From Phytophthora sp. 'mugwort' (lineage: Eukaryota > Oomycota > Peronosporomycetes > Peronosporales > Peronosporaceae), in the NCBI GenBank assembly GCA_033558025.1, contig JAUCEF010000012.1, positions 3,286,001 to 3,350,000 of the forward strand: DNA of 64,000 nucleotides, given 5' to 3'. The notes under the pieces were generated by a model, which worked only from the letters and a program-made list of their open reading frames with translations, searched no databases and was not told where the DNA came from. Position numbers and translations under genes: made by a program. Shown here in pieces: positions 54,081 through 63,156 of this stretch (position 1 is the stretch's first letter; every line of letters starts with the position of its first letter).

Positions 54081-56209
54081 CTAGGCGACCGTCGCTCTGT
54101 GCAGCGGAGGTCCCCAGCGCGGCGCTGGCACGGTGCCAAGTCGATCAGCGACTCTGGAGGCCACCAGCATGCGAGGCAGTGGCGGCCCCCATCTATCCGG
54201 GCGAGGCGTCGTGGCTGCTTCCTGCGCTTCACCGTCGGGGGAGCTCGCAAGCAGGGGGGACGCTGCGAGCTCCGTGGAGTCTTGGTGGGGCAGGTCGGGC
54301 GTCGCCTTGGCTGCCGGAGCGGTGGCTTTGGCTGCGCCAGCAGTGTAGCTTGATGTCCCTGCTGCTGATGCAGCCGCTGCCGAAGTTGCGCTCGTGAGGC
54401 TGGCGCACGCTTGCGCGTGTCTTGCTGCTGCCAGCCTCGAGGCTAATGGGGCGCCACACGCGCAGCCCGCCGCGAACTGGTCATGTAAGGCCACGCGGCG
54501 GTGCCGAGAAGCACGATGTCGTTGGAGCAACGCGAAGCTGGCGGCCGTGTACGTGCACAGCGTGCACACGAAGCGCTGTGCATTGTGCACGTACACGGAG
54601 AGGACGGAGGCCGGGTTAGCGCTGGCCGCGGATAGCCTGAGCGCTTGGTGGTGGTCCTCGGCCTCCGCCTCCTCTTCGAGCAATAGCTCGGCCAGCTCGC
54701 GCGGGTCTTCGTCGTCGGCGTCACCGCTGTTAAGGCGGCGGCGCTTGCTGCCGATGCGCAGTTCCGGCGGCGGCGACAGCGGCTGCAGAGCCAAGGCCGG
54801 CCACCGCGCATCTTGGTTCACGTCAATGGGAGCGGCGGCGGCGGCGCTGAGGCTAGCTGGTACTGCGCAGCCGGCGTCGCTCCCGTACTTGGTCCTTGAG
54901 CAGTCCTCGCTGCCGATCGCGTCGCCGTTCGTGGGCACCGCGCACGCGCGAGCCGTAAATGCTTGAACTTGAGGCGGCTCGGCGCGCTCGTGGCGCTCCG
55001 CGGCAGCGCGGTCAGCAGGGGGTGCTGCATCGTCAGCTGCGGCTGCGGCTACTTGGGGGGAAGCAGCAGCCGCAGCTGGGGATGGGGGAGGGCTTGCCGG
55101 AGTGCTGGGCACGACCTGGCCGGGCAGCACGCAAGCCGCCCTGCCGGGTGGGGATCCAGCACTCGCGAGGGGTTGTGGGCCTTGGGCAGCGGCGGCGTGG
55201 ACATCCAGCGCGTCCTCGCCGTCGCTGGAGATGTCGCTGGGGCCGGGGGAGCCGCCCAGGGCACGCGCCGTGGCGGCTGCAAGTGCCTGTCCCCGCGCTA
55301 CCCGGTCGGGCAGCCTGCCTGCCGCCCTGCCGGGTGGGGACAGCAAAGCGCGGGGGTCCTGGGCGGCGGAGAGGCGAAGATGGGCTGGGGGGCGTCGGCA
55401 GCGTCGGCTCGGGGCTCGTGGAGGCCGGTGGCAGCCTCCGGCGTGGACTTGGGGGCGACGAAGAGTGCTTGCCCCGGCACGACCCGATCGGGCAGCCTGC
55501 CGGTCGCCCTGCCGGGTCGTGCCACATCGCAGGGGGGAAACGAGGGGGGCCTGGCAGGCGGACGAGCGAGAGGAGCGTCTTGGCTCTCCGTAGGACCCGG
55601 GCCGGGGTCCAACGGAGGTCTTGGGGCTCCAGGAGAGCCAGCGGCAGCGCCGCCATCGTGGACGTCCATGGTGGTGGGCGAGGCGAGCGGCGAGAACCCC
55701 TGCGAGGCCTGAGCGGCCAGGGATTCTCCCATAGTGGGGGCAAGTGCTTGGAGCCCAGGCCCGTCCATGGGATGGCCCGGGGGCTCGAAGCTGGTCGCCG
55801 CCGTCGCGAAACGACGCGACGTTGAAGCCGCGAGGCTGGCCTCATCTTGGGCCCCAGAGGCCTCGGCCCGCGTCGCGGCTTGGCGTGCAATGGGCGCTGC
55901 GGGTCCTGAACCCGTGCCCGAAGTTGCAGCAGTTGAAACGCCGCCGGTGCCGAGCAGTGGCACCGCGCGTGGAGGGTCCGGCGGCTCGATTTCCGGCTCA
56001 GGCGAGCCCAAAACGGGGGCGGTAATGTGTAACCGAACCCCTAGCTCGCCAGAGCCGGGACTGGTGTACCCATCAGTCAGCCGCTCCGAACAGTCGCCGG
56101 ATGACGCGCTGTAGAAAGACGCGTCACTGGCGAGGCTGGAGTGACTGGCCGTGGAGCACTCGCTGTCCGTAGACGGGGTGCGCTCCCTGATTGGCCAAAA
56201 CAGACGCAT
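54081..56209 (-). pseudogene. N-terminal zinc-finger region of copy A
   Basis: The start is the ATG at 56209 (MRLFWPIRERTPS). A missing G at 55352-55356 splits it into frames 56209-55298 and 55346-54081. The second frame has a zinc-finger pair, FVCTLCTYTAASFALLQRHR (CX2CX12HX4H with the next residues) and CACGAPLASRLAAARHAQAC. RWGPP peptide repeats follow, up to the amber codon. Such fingers in R2-like elements bind target DNA. Two CCAAT-type boxes (GGCCAATC) flank the start. Confidence 0.75.
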
Positions 56210-56384
56210 CTGTGATTGGCCAAGGGGGACAAAAGGCAACCGATGGACAGCCGAGGAGAAGTGTAAAAAGAAGCAAGCGTTGTAGTTGGCCTCGCGGAGG
56301 AAAGGTGAACGCCCCCGGAGACCGCCCCGACGACGCCCAGCAAGCCGGCCGACGACGGGAGTTCCAAAAATGAGAGTGAAAAAG

Positions 56385-56423
56385 TTCGCTGACAAACAGC
56401 GAAAATCAGTTTTCACACTGATT
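56385..56423 (-). other. Double hairpin at the unit junction B/A
   Basis: TTCGCTG-acaaa-CAGCGAA (56385-56403) and AATCAGT-tttcac-ACTGATT (56404-56423) are adjacent perfect 7-bp stems. On the minus strand the second stem with its flank reads TCTGTTCTAATCAGTGTG, close to the stem IIa region of U2 snRNA (TCTGTTCTTATCAGTTTA). It lies between the 3' end of copy B and the coding start of copy A. Confidence 0.6.
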
Positions 56424-56583
56424 AGAACAGAAGATGTGTTCCTATTTACCAGTTAGTAACCTCTCCGTAACTAAAAATGTAAGCTAAATTATGCATGCCA
56501 CTAAAGGGAGGGTGCTTGTATCTTCCTGGGTTCTTGAAGGGCGGTTCCCTACCTGGGTAGTGCCCTGTCGGTCGATGACCAGC

Positions 56584-59500
56584 TTATCGCCGTGCCTCTG
56601 CCTGCGATGTGCGCCGCGGGGTCCCCCCAGATCCGCGCGACGCTCGCGAGGAATGTCCGCTTGCTTGGCGCTCGCGGTGACGTCGGCAGTGCCAGCCCCA
56701 GATGCGGTGGCTGGCACGAATGCAATGGCTCGACAGCTGGATGTCCAGCTGCCGAGACTCGCGCTTGTGGAGCTGCAGGTGCTCCGTGTAGGTCTTGAAG
56801 TTGCTGGGCTGCACCGAGCCCAGCGACCCGTACACGATGGCGGCGGTCTTAACCCGCCACCCCTTGAGCCGCAATTCGGCCACGATCGGTTGGTACTTGA
56901 GTGTCTTGTAGTCGTGGCTGAACTGCAGCGAGGAGTGGCGGGCCCCGGCCGCCTGGTCTTCAAACGTGACCGCCAAGTCGGCGATCACCATCGTCTTGGC
57001 GGTCACGTTGCGCAGCACGATGTCCGGTCGCAGAGCTGCGCCTGTGTACTCGGGCACCGTCTGGTTCAGGCGCAGCTCCGTGGTCGACTTGGCGCGGTCC
57101 AGTGCGCCGCGGATCTTGGACCCGATCTGCTCCAAGGCGTCGTCGTGACACTGCCTGATGGCGTCCATGTTGGACGCGCAGTGGTTAAGAACATGGGGCA
57201 GCGTCTCCGCCGAGGAGCAGGCCGGATCGCGGCAGTGGTGGTTGGCCCGAAGGCGCCTGCGCTTGAGCACCGAGTTGGTGTCGACTTGGTTGAGGCGGGC
57301 CTGGATGCCGAACCTGTGCTCCGCATCCGACAGGCCCGCCCCCGTCGCCACGAACTTCGCGCCGAGGCCGCCGTGGACACGCACTGTCTTGCCTTGGTCC
57401 ACCATCCCCTTCCACCGGGTCTGGTGGCGGATCTTCATGTGCAACTTCACGTGCCGCAACACCGACTTGTGGTCGAGCCACTTGGTGTGGTGCGGCACGC
57501 GAAGGCCGAGCGTGTCCTGGCCGTCCGCGTCGTCGCGGTCCTCGAGGCGCAGGTTGTTGTTCAGCAGGATGCGCTGGACATCCACCCACAGCGAGCCGAT
57601 GTCACCGTTGCGGCGGAGCACCTCTGCGTGGGGCGAGGCGGCGAGCTCGGAGTTCAAGAACAGGCGAGCGAGCTCGTCGTCACGCCCACGCCAGTGCTCC
57701 TCGTGTAGGCGGTAACGCTTGCGCGCTACCTGCCCCACCTGCGCCTTTGCCACTGCGATGATCGCCGGGTCCTTGGAGTGCAGCATCTGCCACGCGTGAG
57801 CCACCTGCAGCGCTTGGTGCATCTCCACCAGCGACTGCAGGCCCAGCCCGCCACCTGATGTCGGCGTGTAGAAGAACTCGGTGGTGGCGGACTGGGGTAG
57901 ACGCAGCAGATGCCGCAACCCACGGACCACGGCGCGGTCGAAGCCTTGTAGCTGGGACTGGAGCGGTCGCAGGTGGCGAAGCGCATACTCCACCTTGGGG
58001 TACACGTACGTCTTGAGAGCCTTCACCACCTGCCACGCCGCCAGTCCCGACTGCATCAGCGCCACCGCCTCCCGCTTGATCTGCTGAATCTTGGGCTCAA
58101 GCTGGAGGCGGTGCCGCACGTGGTCGAAGCCATCGCCCACCCCCAGGTACCGATAGCTGTCTTGGAGGCTGAGGGTGGCGATGATGTCGCCGTGGAGCTC
58201 CAGGCGCACGCTGTCGTCTCGGGTCGGGTTGCTGCGCGCGTTGGTTGTCACCGCCAGGCTGGCACATTTGGCTGGGTTCGCGCGCAGCCCGGTCCACTTG
58301 AGGAAGCGAGCGACAACGCCGTGGCACTTCCGAATGCCGGCGGCGCTGTCGCTGAAGACCTTCAGGTCGTCGGCGTATGCCGTGGCGCAAGGTCGTACAC
58401 CCTCGGCCAACGGCACGCCAACGTCCTCGAGCTCCTCCAGGCGGCGTAGGAGCGGCACGAGTGCTGCAATAAACAGGAGGGGGCTGAGTGGGCAGCCTTG
58501 GTAGACCCCCACCTCCTGGCGCACCGGGTCCGTCGCTCCTCCAGCGGCGTTCATCACCACGAAGGCCGAGTCTTGGTAAATGTCTTGGCAGCGCGAAGTG
58601 AAGCCAGTGTTGACACCGAGGTCGCGGAGCACCCGCCACATCAAGTCCTGTGGCAGCGACCCGAAGGCGTTCCGAAGGTCGTACCACACTTGGTACAGCC
58701 TTCGGTGGCGGCGGCGGGTCTGGTCCAGGAGCGTGGTTGCCACGAAGTTGTGTTCGTGGCAACCATTGAAGGCCCTGAACCCCTTCTGCGAGATCGGCAG
58801 CAGGTTGTTCCTCTCTAGCCAGCGCGACAGCCGACGTGCCAACAGCCCGCTGTACAGCTTGTAGATAGTGGGCTGAAGGCAGATCGGCCTCCAGTTGGCC
58901 GGCTGCATCGGGTCGCCCTTCTTGTGGATGAGACGTACGATGCCCACCTTCCACAAGGCGGGCACGCGCCGATGCAGCCAGCAAAACTGGTACGCGGCGT
59001 GAAGGAGGGGCACAAGTTGGGCAGCGAAGCGACGGTAGACGTCGTAGCCGATACCGTCATGGCCAGGGCTGGATGTAACCGCCGCGCGCGTGAGCTGATC
59101 TTCCACTTCGTCCAGCGTGATCTCCTCCTCGAACGCGGTCGCCTCTGCTGTCGCCGCTTCAGAATTGGCCAGGGCATCCCGAAATTCCTCACCGCCATCA
59201 CCATCATAGTTGAAGTTGGTCCGTGGCGTGTTGGTGCCAGTGAAGTAGCGGTGGAGTTCCTCGCGGTCGATCGGGCAGGACTCGGGGTGCTCCTCCATCG
59301 CCGCTTCCGCCGACGTTCGCTTCATGATCTTTTCCACACACTTGGCCTCGTCCTTGGCGAATTCCTGGCGGAGCCGCTGCAGAGCCAACGCTGAGCGGAT
59401 GCGGCCCACTCGGCGGCGAGCGTTGCGGACGGCCTTCTGGTCATCGGGTGTCGCGCGTTGCACCGCCTCCATGTTGTCGAGGGCCTCGTCGAGGCGGTGC

Positions 59501-59703
59501 TCGCGCTGTTCCCGTGTGACTCGTGGTGGTCGCCGACGCCTCCATCGACGCTGTTGATCTTGTTGTGGTCGGGTCGGCTGCTGGTTCGGTGGTCCAGCTG
59601 TGTGGGTTGGATCCGGTCGAGGTGGCGACGACTGCGTCGCAAAAGGCTGCAGCAGCTCGCGGATGCGGTCGGGGATGGCGGCGATGTATCCTTCTCCCGT
59701 CGC
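56584..59703 (-). CDS. RT and restriction-like endonuclease of copy B
   Basis: This is the best-preserved polymerase in the window: 1039 codons after the amber codon, with an internal ATG at 59472. RT fingers read NWRPICLQPTIYKLYSGLL, motif A YQVWYDLRNAFGSLPQDL, motif B EVGVYQGCPLSPLLF and motif C CATAYADDLKVFSDSAAG. The thumb follows. Near the C-terminus are the knuckle CRDPACSSAETLPHVLNHC (CX4CX7HX4C) and RPDIVLRNVTAKTMVIAD, the PD-x14-D core of the R2/NeSL-type restriction-like endonuclease. All catalytic positions are kept. In frame with the RNase H section upstream, so one polyprotein is the likely ancestral form. Confidence 0.88.
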   Translation of the reverse strand, partial: ATGEGYIAAIPDRIRELLQPFATQSSPPRPDPTHTAGPPNQQPTRPQQDQQRRWRRRRPPRVTREQREHRLDEALDNMEAVQRATPDDQKAVRNARRRVGRIRSALALQRLRQEFAKDEAKCVEKIMKRTSAEAAMEEHPESCPIDREELHRYFTGTNTPRTNFNYDGDGGEEFRDALANSEAATAEATAFEEEITLDEVEDQLTRAAVTSSPGHDGIGYDVYRRFAAQLVPLLHAAYQFCWLHRRVPALWKVGIVRLIHKKGDPMQPANWRPICLQPTIYKLYSGLLARRLSRWLERNNLLPISQKGFRAFNGCHEHNFVATTLLDQTRRRHRRLYQVWYDLRNAFGSLPQDLMWRVLRDLGVNTGFTSRCQDIYQDSAFVVMNAAGGATDPVRQEVGVYQGCPLSPLLFIAALVPLLRRLEELEDVGVPLAEGVRPCATAYADDLKVFSDSAAGIRKCHGVVARFLKWTGLRANPAKCASLAVTTNARSNPTRDDSVRLELHGDIIATLSLQDSYRYLGVGDGFDHVRHRLQLEPKIQQIKREAVALMQSGLAAWQVVKALKTYVYPKVEYALRHLRPLQSQLQGFDRAVVRGLRHLLRLPQSATTEFFYTPTSGGGLGLQSLVEMHQALQVAHAWQMLHSKDPAIIAVAKAQVGQVARKRYRLHEEHWRGRDDELARLFLNSELAASPHAEVLRRNGDIGSLWVDVQRILLNNNLRLEDRDDADGQDTLGLRVPHHTKWLDHKSVLRHVKLHMKIRHQTRWKGMVDQGKTVRVHGGLGAKFVATGAGLSDAEHRFGIQARLNQVDTNSVLKRRRLRANHHCRDPACSSAETLPHVLNHCASNMDAIRQCHDDALEQIGSKIRGALDRAKSTTELRLNQTVPEYTGAALRPDIVLRNVTAKTMVIADLAVTFEDQAAGARHSSLQFSHDYKTLKYQPIVAELRLKGWRVKTAAIVYGSLGSVQPSNFKTYTEHLQLHKRESRQLDIQLSSHCIRASHRIWGWHCRRHRERQASGHSSRASRGSGGTPRRTSQAEARR

Positions 59704-61857
59704 CTAACTATCCGCATCCGTGATCCGGCTAGCCATGCTCGTGGCGAAGGTCTCCAGAGCCGCTGCTGCCGCGTCATGCTCATCGTCCGTCAGCTGCCGC
59801 AGTCGAAGTCGAGGTTGCCGCGTGGGGGCCGAGTTGGAGCCAATAGGCAGAGTGGGGAACACCTCGCCCCCATCACGCGCAGCAATTTCGGCTTCGACGT
59901 CCATGTCAGCGGCTTCTGCATTGACGGTGGCGTGGGCATCGGGAAGTCGTCTAGCCACTGGAGGTGCTGGGTTCGGCGTGGGCGCTGTCGTCGGGGCGAA
60001 GCATGTCGCCATGTCGCCGTCGTGGGGGCCACACTCCATGCGCGTCCGGCGTTGGTCCAGTGCCCTGTTGGCCAGGCGGTCAGCTTGGCCGTTGGCTTTG
60101 CGATCAATGTGCCGCAGCCTGTGCCAAGCAAGTCGTCGCAGCGCGTGTCGAACTCGGTTCCGCAGCCCTCGGAGCCGTCCATTGGTGCACCCGAAGGAGC
60201 CCCGCACTTGCGCCAACACCAGGTTGCTGTCGCCCTCGATCAGCAGTCGGGAGGCGCCGTGGTGTAGCGCGCTCTGCACGCCGAGCAGCAGCGCCGTGTA
60301 TTCGGCGGTGTTGTTCGTCTCGCTGCTTCTCGGCATGTAGTGCGAGCACGTCCACACCACAGCGCCACTTGGGTCGAAGAGTGCTGCACCGGCGCCGCCC
60401 GGGCCTGGGTTACGGCGGCAGGCGCCGTCGAAGCGCAGTACCCACGGCTGGAGGTCGTCCGAGCCGCTGTCAACGTCCATCGTGACCGTGACCGGAGTTT
60501 CAGCAGCTTCGGGTGGCACCGGTGCTGGCAGTGGTGCCACCTCTTGGAGCTGGCTTGGCGGTCTTGGTGCTCGGCGTGCCGCTCGGGTCAGTATCACTAG
60601 TGGGCGTGGGCCCCACCGAGTCGAAGTCCGGCTTGGGGCCCTCGCTGACTCGAGCGACATGCTGCTGGGAGGCGCTGTGGGCGAGGTGCCGGCGGTGGCC
60701 TCCAGTCTCGCGATGGCAGCAGCTCCGATTGCGCGTGGGCTTGGGCCCCATCTCGTGGTTCGCTGAGTCGGAGCTGCTGTCGGTGTAGGTCGTCGAGCTG
60801 TCGGGGCAGCAGTCGTTTGCTCGCCGGTCACCAGCCGAGCGATGGCCGCTGCTCCGACGGCTCGGTGTCGTGGCCCCCATCGCGTGGGTCTGGCCGTAGG
60901 CTGGGCAGAAGAGGCGTCCGGCATGTCCTCGTCCGCTGCGAGCTCGAGCATCAGGTCGTCCTCGGCGTCCTGCATCAGGGCGTCCAGGTCGACCGCAGGG
61001 CACGAGCTCGAGCTGTTGAGTCGGCGGCGCTTGCCACCGACACGAACTTCGGGGGGCGGAGACAGTGGGCACCGCACGGGGGGGACGTGTCGGTGCCCGT
61101 CTTGAACAGCAGCGGGAGGCATGGCGCTCTGTTGGGCGGCGGTGTCTGCCACCGCGATGTCGCTTGATGCGGCTGTCGCAGTGACAGGCACCGCCGCGGC
61201 GAGGGGCTTGGTAGGTCTTGGGGCCTCCTCGCCGCGGAGGGAACGAGCACGAGCTGTAGTCGTCGTTGGGGAGTCGCGTGCAGCAGCTTCGGCCGCGTAG
61301 GCGCTCTGCGCGCAAGCCTGGGCATGCTTCGTCGCTGCTGCACGCGACTTGAAGCCGATGCCGCACGTGCACCCGCTGTGGAAGTGGTCCACGAAGCGGG
61401 TGCCACGATGCGCTGTGCGTCGATGGACGACGAGCGCCGCAAGATCGCGGACGATGTGCGCGCACAACGCGCACTCGAAAGCAGCAGCGTTGTGCGCGTA
61501 CACCGTCAGCACCGGGTCCTCGAGGCCGTTGGCCGGCCGAGGGTGGTAGATCGGAGGTCCCGGTACTTGAGCGTCCTCGCCGCACTCGTCATCTTCGTTG
61601 TCGCCCTTGGTCTCCTCGTCGTAGCGTCCGTCGCTGCTGAACTCGTCGCCGTACTTGGGCGCCATATGCGCGCGAGCCGTAGGTGCTTGGTCTTGTCGTG
61701 GCTCGGCGCGCACGTGGCGCTCCACGGCAGCGCGGTCAGCAGGGGGTGCTGCATCGTCAGCTGCGGCTGCGGCTACTTGGGGGGAAGCAGCAGCCGCAGC
61801 TGGGGATGGGGAGGGCTTGCCGGAGTGCTGGGCACGACCTGGCCGGGCAGCACGCAA
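59704..61857 (-). CDS. Zinc-finger and RNase HI section of copy B
   Basis: The frame enters from upstream near 61857 and ends at the TAG at 59704-59706, which replaces a Trp found in copies A and C2 (NDWATAEGY against DS-stop-ATGEGY). Zinc-finger residues are in FECALCAHIVRDLAALVVHR and CTCGIGFKSRAAATKHAQAC (about 61470-61320). Three TRWGP-type repeats lie between about 60900 and 60590. RNase H spans about 60440-60040: WVLRFDGACRRNPGPGG, TNNTAEYTALLLG, IEGDSNLVLAQV, GQADRLANRALD. It degrades RNA in hybrids and would help second-strand synthesis. Confidence 0.85.
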   Translation of the reverse strand: MRAARPGRAQHSGKPSPSPAAAAASPQVAAAAADDAAPPADRAAVERHVRAEPRQDQAPTARAHMAPKYGDEFSSDGRYDEETKGDNEDDECGEDAQVPGPPIYHPRPANGLEDPVLTVYAHNAAAFECALCAHIVRDLAALVVHRRTAHRGTRFVDHFHSGCTCGIGFKSRAAATKHAQACAQSAYAAEAAARDSPTTTTARARSLRGEEAPRPTKPLAAAVPVTATAASSDIAVADTAAQQSAMPPAAVQDGHRHVPPVRCPLSPPPEVRVGGKRRRLNSSSSCPAVDLDALMQDAEDDLMLELAADEDMPDASSAQPTARPTRWGPRHRAVGAAAIARLVTGEQTTAAPTARRPTPTAAPTQRTTRWGPSPRAIGAAAIARLEATAGTSPTAPPSSMSLESARAPSRTSTRWGPRPLVILTRAARRAPRPPSQLQEVAPLPAPVPPEAAETPVTVTMDVDSGSDDLQPWVLRFDGACRRNPGPGGAGAALFDPSGAVVWTCSHYMPRSSETNNTAEYTALLLGVQSALHHGASRLLIEGDSNLVLAQVRGSFGCTNGRLRGLRNRVRHALRRLAWHRLRHIDRKANGQADRLANRALDQRRTRMECGPHDGDMATCFAPTTAPTPNPAPPVARRLPDAHATVNAEAADMDVEAEIAARDGGEVFPTLPIGSNSAPTRQPRLRLRQLTDDEHDAAAAALETFATSMASRITDADS

Positions 61858-62933
61858 GCCGCCCTGCCGGGTGGGGATCCAGCACTCGCGAGGGGTTGTG
61901 GGCCTTGGGCAGCGGCGGCGTGGACATCCAGCGCGTCCTCGCCGTCGCTGGAGATGTCGCTGGGGCCGGGGGAGCCGCCCAGGGCACGCGCCGTGGCGGC
62001 TGCAAGTGCCTGTCCCCGCGCTACCCGGTCGGGCAGCCTGCCTGCCGCCCTGCCGGGTGGGGACAGCAAAGCGCGGGGGGTCCTGGGCGGCGGAGAGGCG
62101 AAGATGGGCTGGGGGGCGTCGGCAGCGTCGGCTCGGGGCTCGTGGAGGCCGGTGGCAGCCTCCGGCGTGGACTTGGGGGCGACGAAGAGTGCTTGCCCCG
62201 GCACGACCCGATCGGGCAGCCTGCCGGTCGCCCTGCCGGGTCGTGCCACATCGCAGGGGGGAAACGAGGGGGGCCTGGCAGGCGGACGAGCGAGAGGAGC
62301 GTCTTGGCTCTCCGTAGGACCCGGGCCGGGGTCCAACGGAGGTCTTGGGGCTCCAGGAGAGCCAGCGGCAGCGCCGCCATCGTGGACGTCCATGGTGGCG
62401 GGCGAGGCGAGCGGCGAGAACCCCTGCGAGGCCTGAGCGGCCAGGGATTCTCCCATAGTGGGGGCAAGTGCTTGGGGCCCAGGCCCGTCCATGGGATGGC
62501 CCGGGGGCTCGAAGCTGGTCGCCGCCGTCGCGAAACGACGCGACGTTGAAGCCGCGAGGCTGGCCTCATCTTGGGCCCCAGAGGCCTCGGCCCGCGTCGC
62601 GGCTTGGCGTGCAATGGGCGCTGCGGGTCCTGAACCCGTGCCCGAAGTTGCAGCAGTTGAAACGCCGCCGGTGCCGAGCAGTGGCACCGCGCGTGGAGGG
62701 TCCGGCGGCTCGATTTCCGGCTCAGGCGAGCCCAAAACGGGGGCGGTAATGTGTAACCGAACCCCTAGCTCGCCAGAGCCGGGACTGGTGTACCCATCAG
62801 TCAGCCGCTCCGAACAGTCGCCGGATGACGCGCTGTAGAAAGACGCGTCACTGGCGAGGCTGGAGTGACTGGCCGTGGAGCACTCGCTGTCCGTAGACGG
62901 GGTGCGCTCCCTGATTGGCCAAAACAGACGCAT
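61773..62933 (-). CDS. N-terminal region of copy B polyprotein
   Basis: From the ATG at 62933 this Ser/Pro/Gly/Ala-rich frame runs to 61773. It would continue into the zinc-finger frame but for one missing G (four at 61808-61811, five in copy A at 55084-55088). No domain is recognisable; it is probably disordered. GGCCAATC boxes at 62913-62920 and 62938-62945 (minus-strand sense) flank the start and may be promoter elements. Confidence 0.65.
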   Translation of the reverse strand: MRLFWPIRERTPSTDSECSTASHSSLASDASFYSASSGDCSERLTDGYTSPGSGELGVRLHITAPVLGSPEPEIEPPDPPRAVPLLGTGGVSTAATSGTGSGPAAPIARQAATRAEASGAQDEASLAASTSRRFATAATSFEPPGHPMDGPGPQALAPTMGESLAAQASQGFSPLASPATMDVHDGGAAAGSPGAPRPPLDPGPGPTESQDAPLARPPARPPSFPPCDVARPGRATGRLPDRVVPGQALFVAPKSTPEAATGLHEPRADAADAPQPIFASPPPRTPRALLSPPGRAAGRLPDRVARGQALAAATARALGGSPGPSDISSDGEDALDVHAAAAQGPQPLASAGSPPGRAACVLPGQVVPSTPASPPHPQLRLLLPPK

Positions 62934-63109
62934 CTGTGATTGGCCAAGGGGGACAAAAGGCAACCGATGGACAGCCGAGGAGAAGTGTAAAAAAGAAGCA
63001 AGCGTTGTAGTTGGCCTCGCGGGGGAAAGGTGAACGCCCCCGGAGACCGCCCCGACGTCGCCCAGCAAGCCGGCCGACGACGGGAGTTCCAAAAGTGAGA
63101 GTGAAAAAG

Positions 63110-63148
63110 TTCGCTGACAAACAGCGAAAATCAGTTTTCACACTGATT
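63110..63148 (-). other. Double hairpin at the unit junction B'/B
   Basis: The same two stems as at 56385-56423 occur here, 6725 bp away, between the 3' end of the partial copy and the start of copy B. Confidence 0.6.
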
Positions 63149-63156
63149 AGAACAGA

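Larger units (their letters stand above)
51535..56431 (-). mobile_element. Utopia-like non-LTR retrotransposon, copy A (3'-truncated)
   Basis: Copy A keeps the 5' hairpins, the N-terminal region, two zinc fingers, RWGP repeats, RNase H and the first part of RT, then is cut at about 51535 and joined to fragment D. Its reading frame is broken by a missing G (55352-55356), an amber codon (54081-54083) and a shift between RNase H and RT (about 52730-52900). Its first 1.5 kb is nearly identical to that of copy B, while the rest is a different subfamily. Confidence 0.85.
56432..63156 (-). mobile_element. Utopia-like non-LTR retrotransposon, near-complete copy B
   Basis: This 6.7-kb unit has every part in order: 5' hairpins, N-terminal region, zinc fingers, RWGP repeats, RNase H, RT, CX4CX7HX4C knuckle, PD-x14-D endonuclease and a short 3' region. 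Only two lesions are visible: a missing G at 61808-61811 and an amber codon at 59704-59706. It lies head-to-tail with copy A below and the partial copy above. Such elements nick a target with their endonuclease and prime reverse transcription there. Confidence 0.88.

Noticed and set aside
54959..55825. Long plus-strand ORFs over the retrotransposon 5' region (also 61324-62549)
   Set aside because: They are antisense shadows in very GC-rich DNA, low in complexity, repeated identically in both copies and lacking any domain. The minus strand holds the real polyprotein.
56491..57708. 405-codon plus-strand ORF opposite the RT/endonuclease end (also 27051-28386)
   Set aside because: It mirrors the minus-strand RT frame, which has catalytic motifs. 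GC bias at third positions keeps the antisense frame open.
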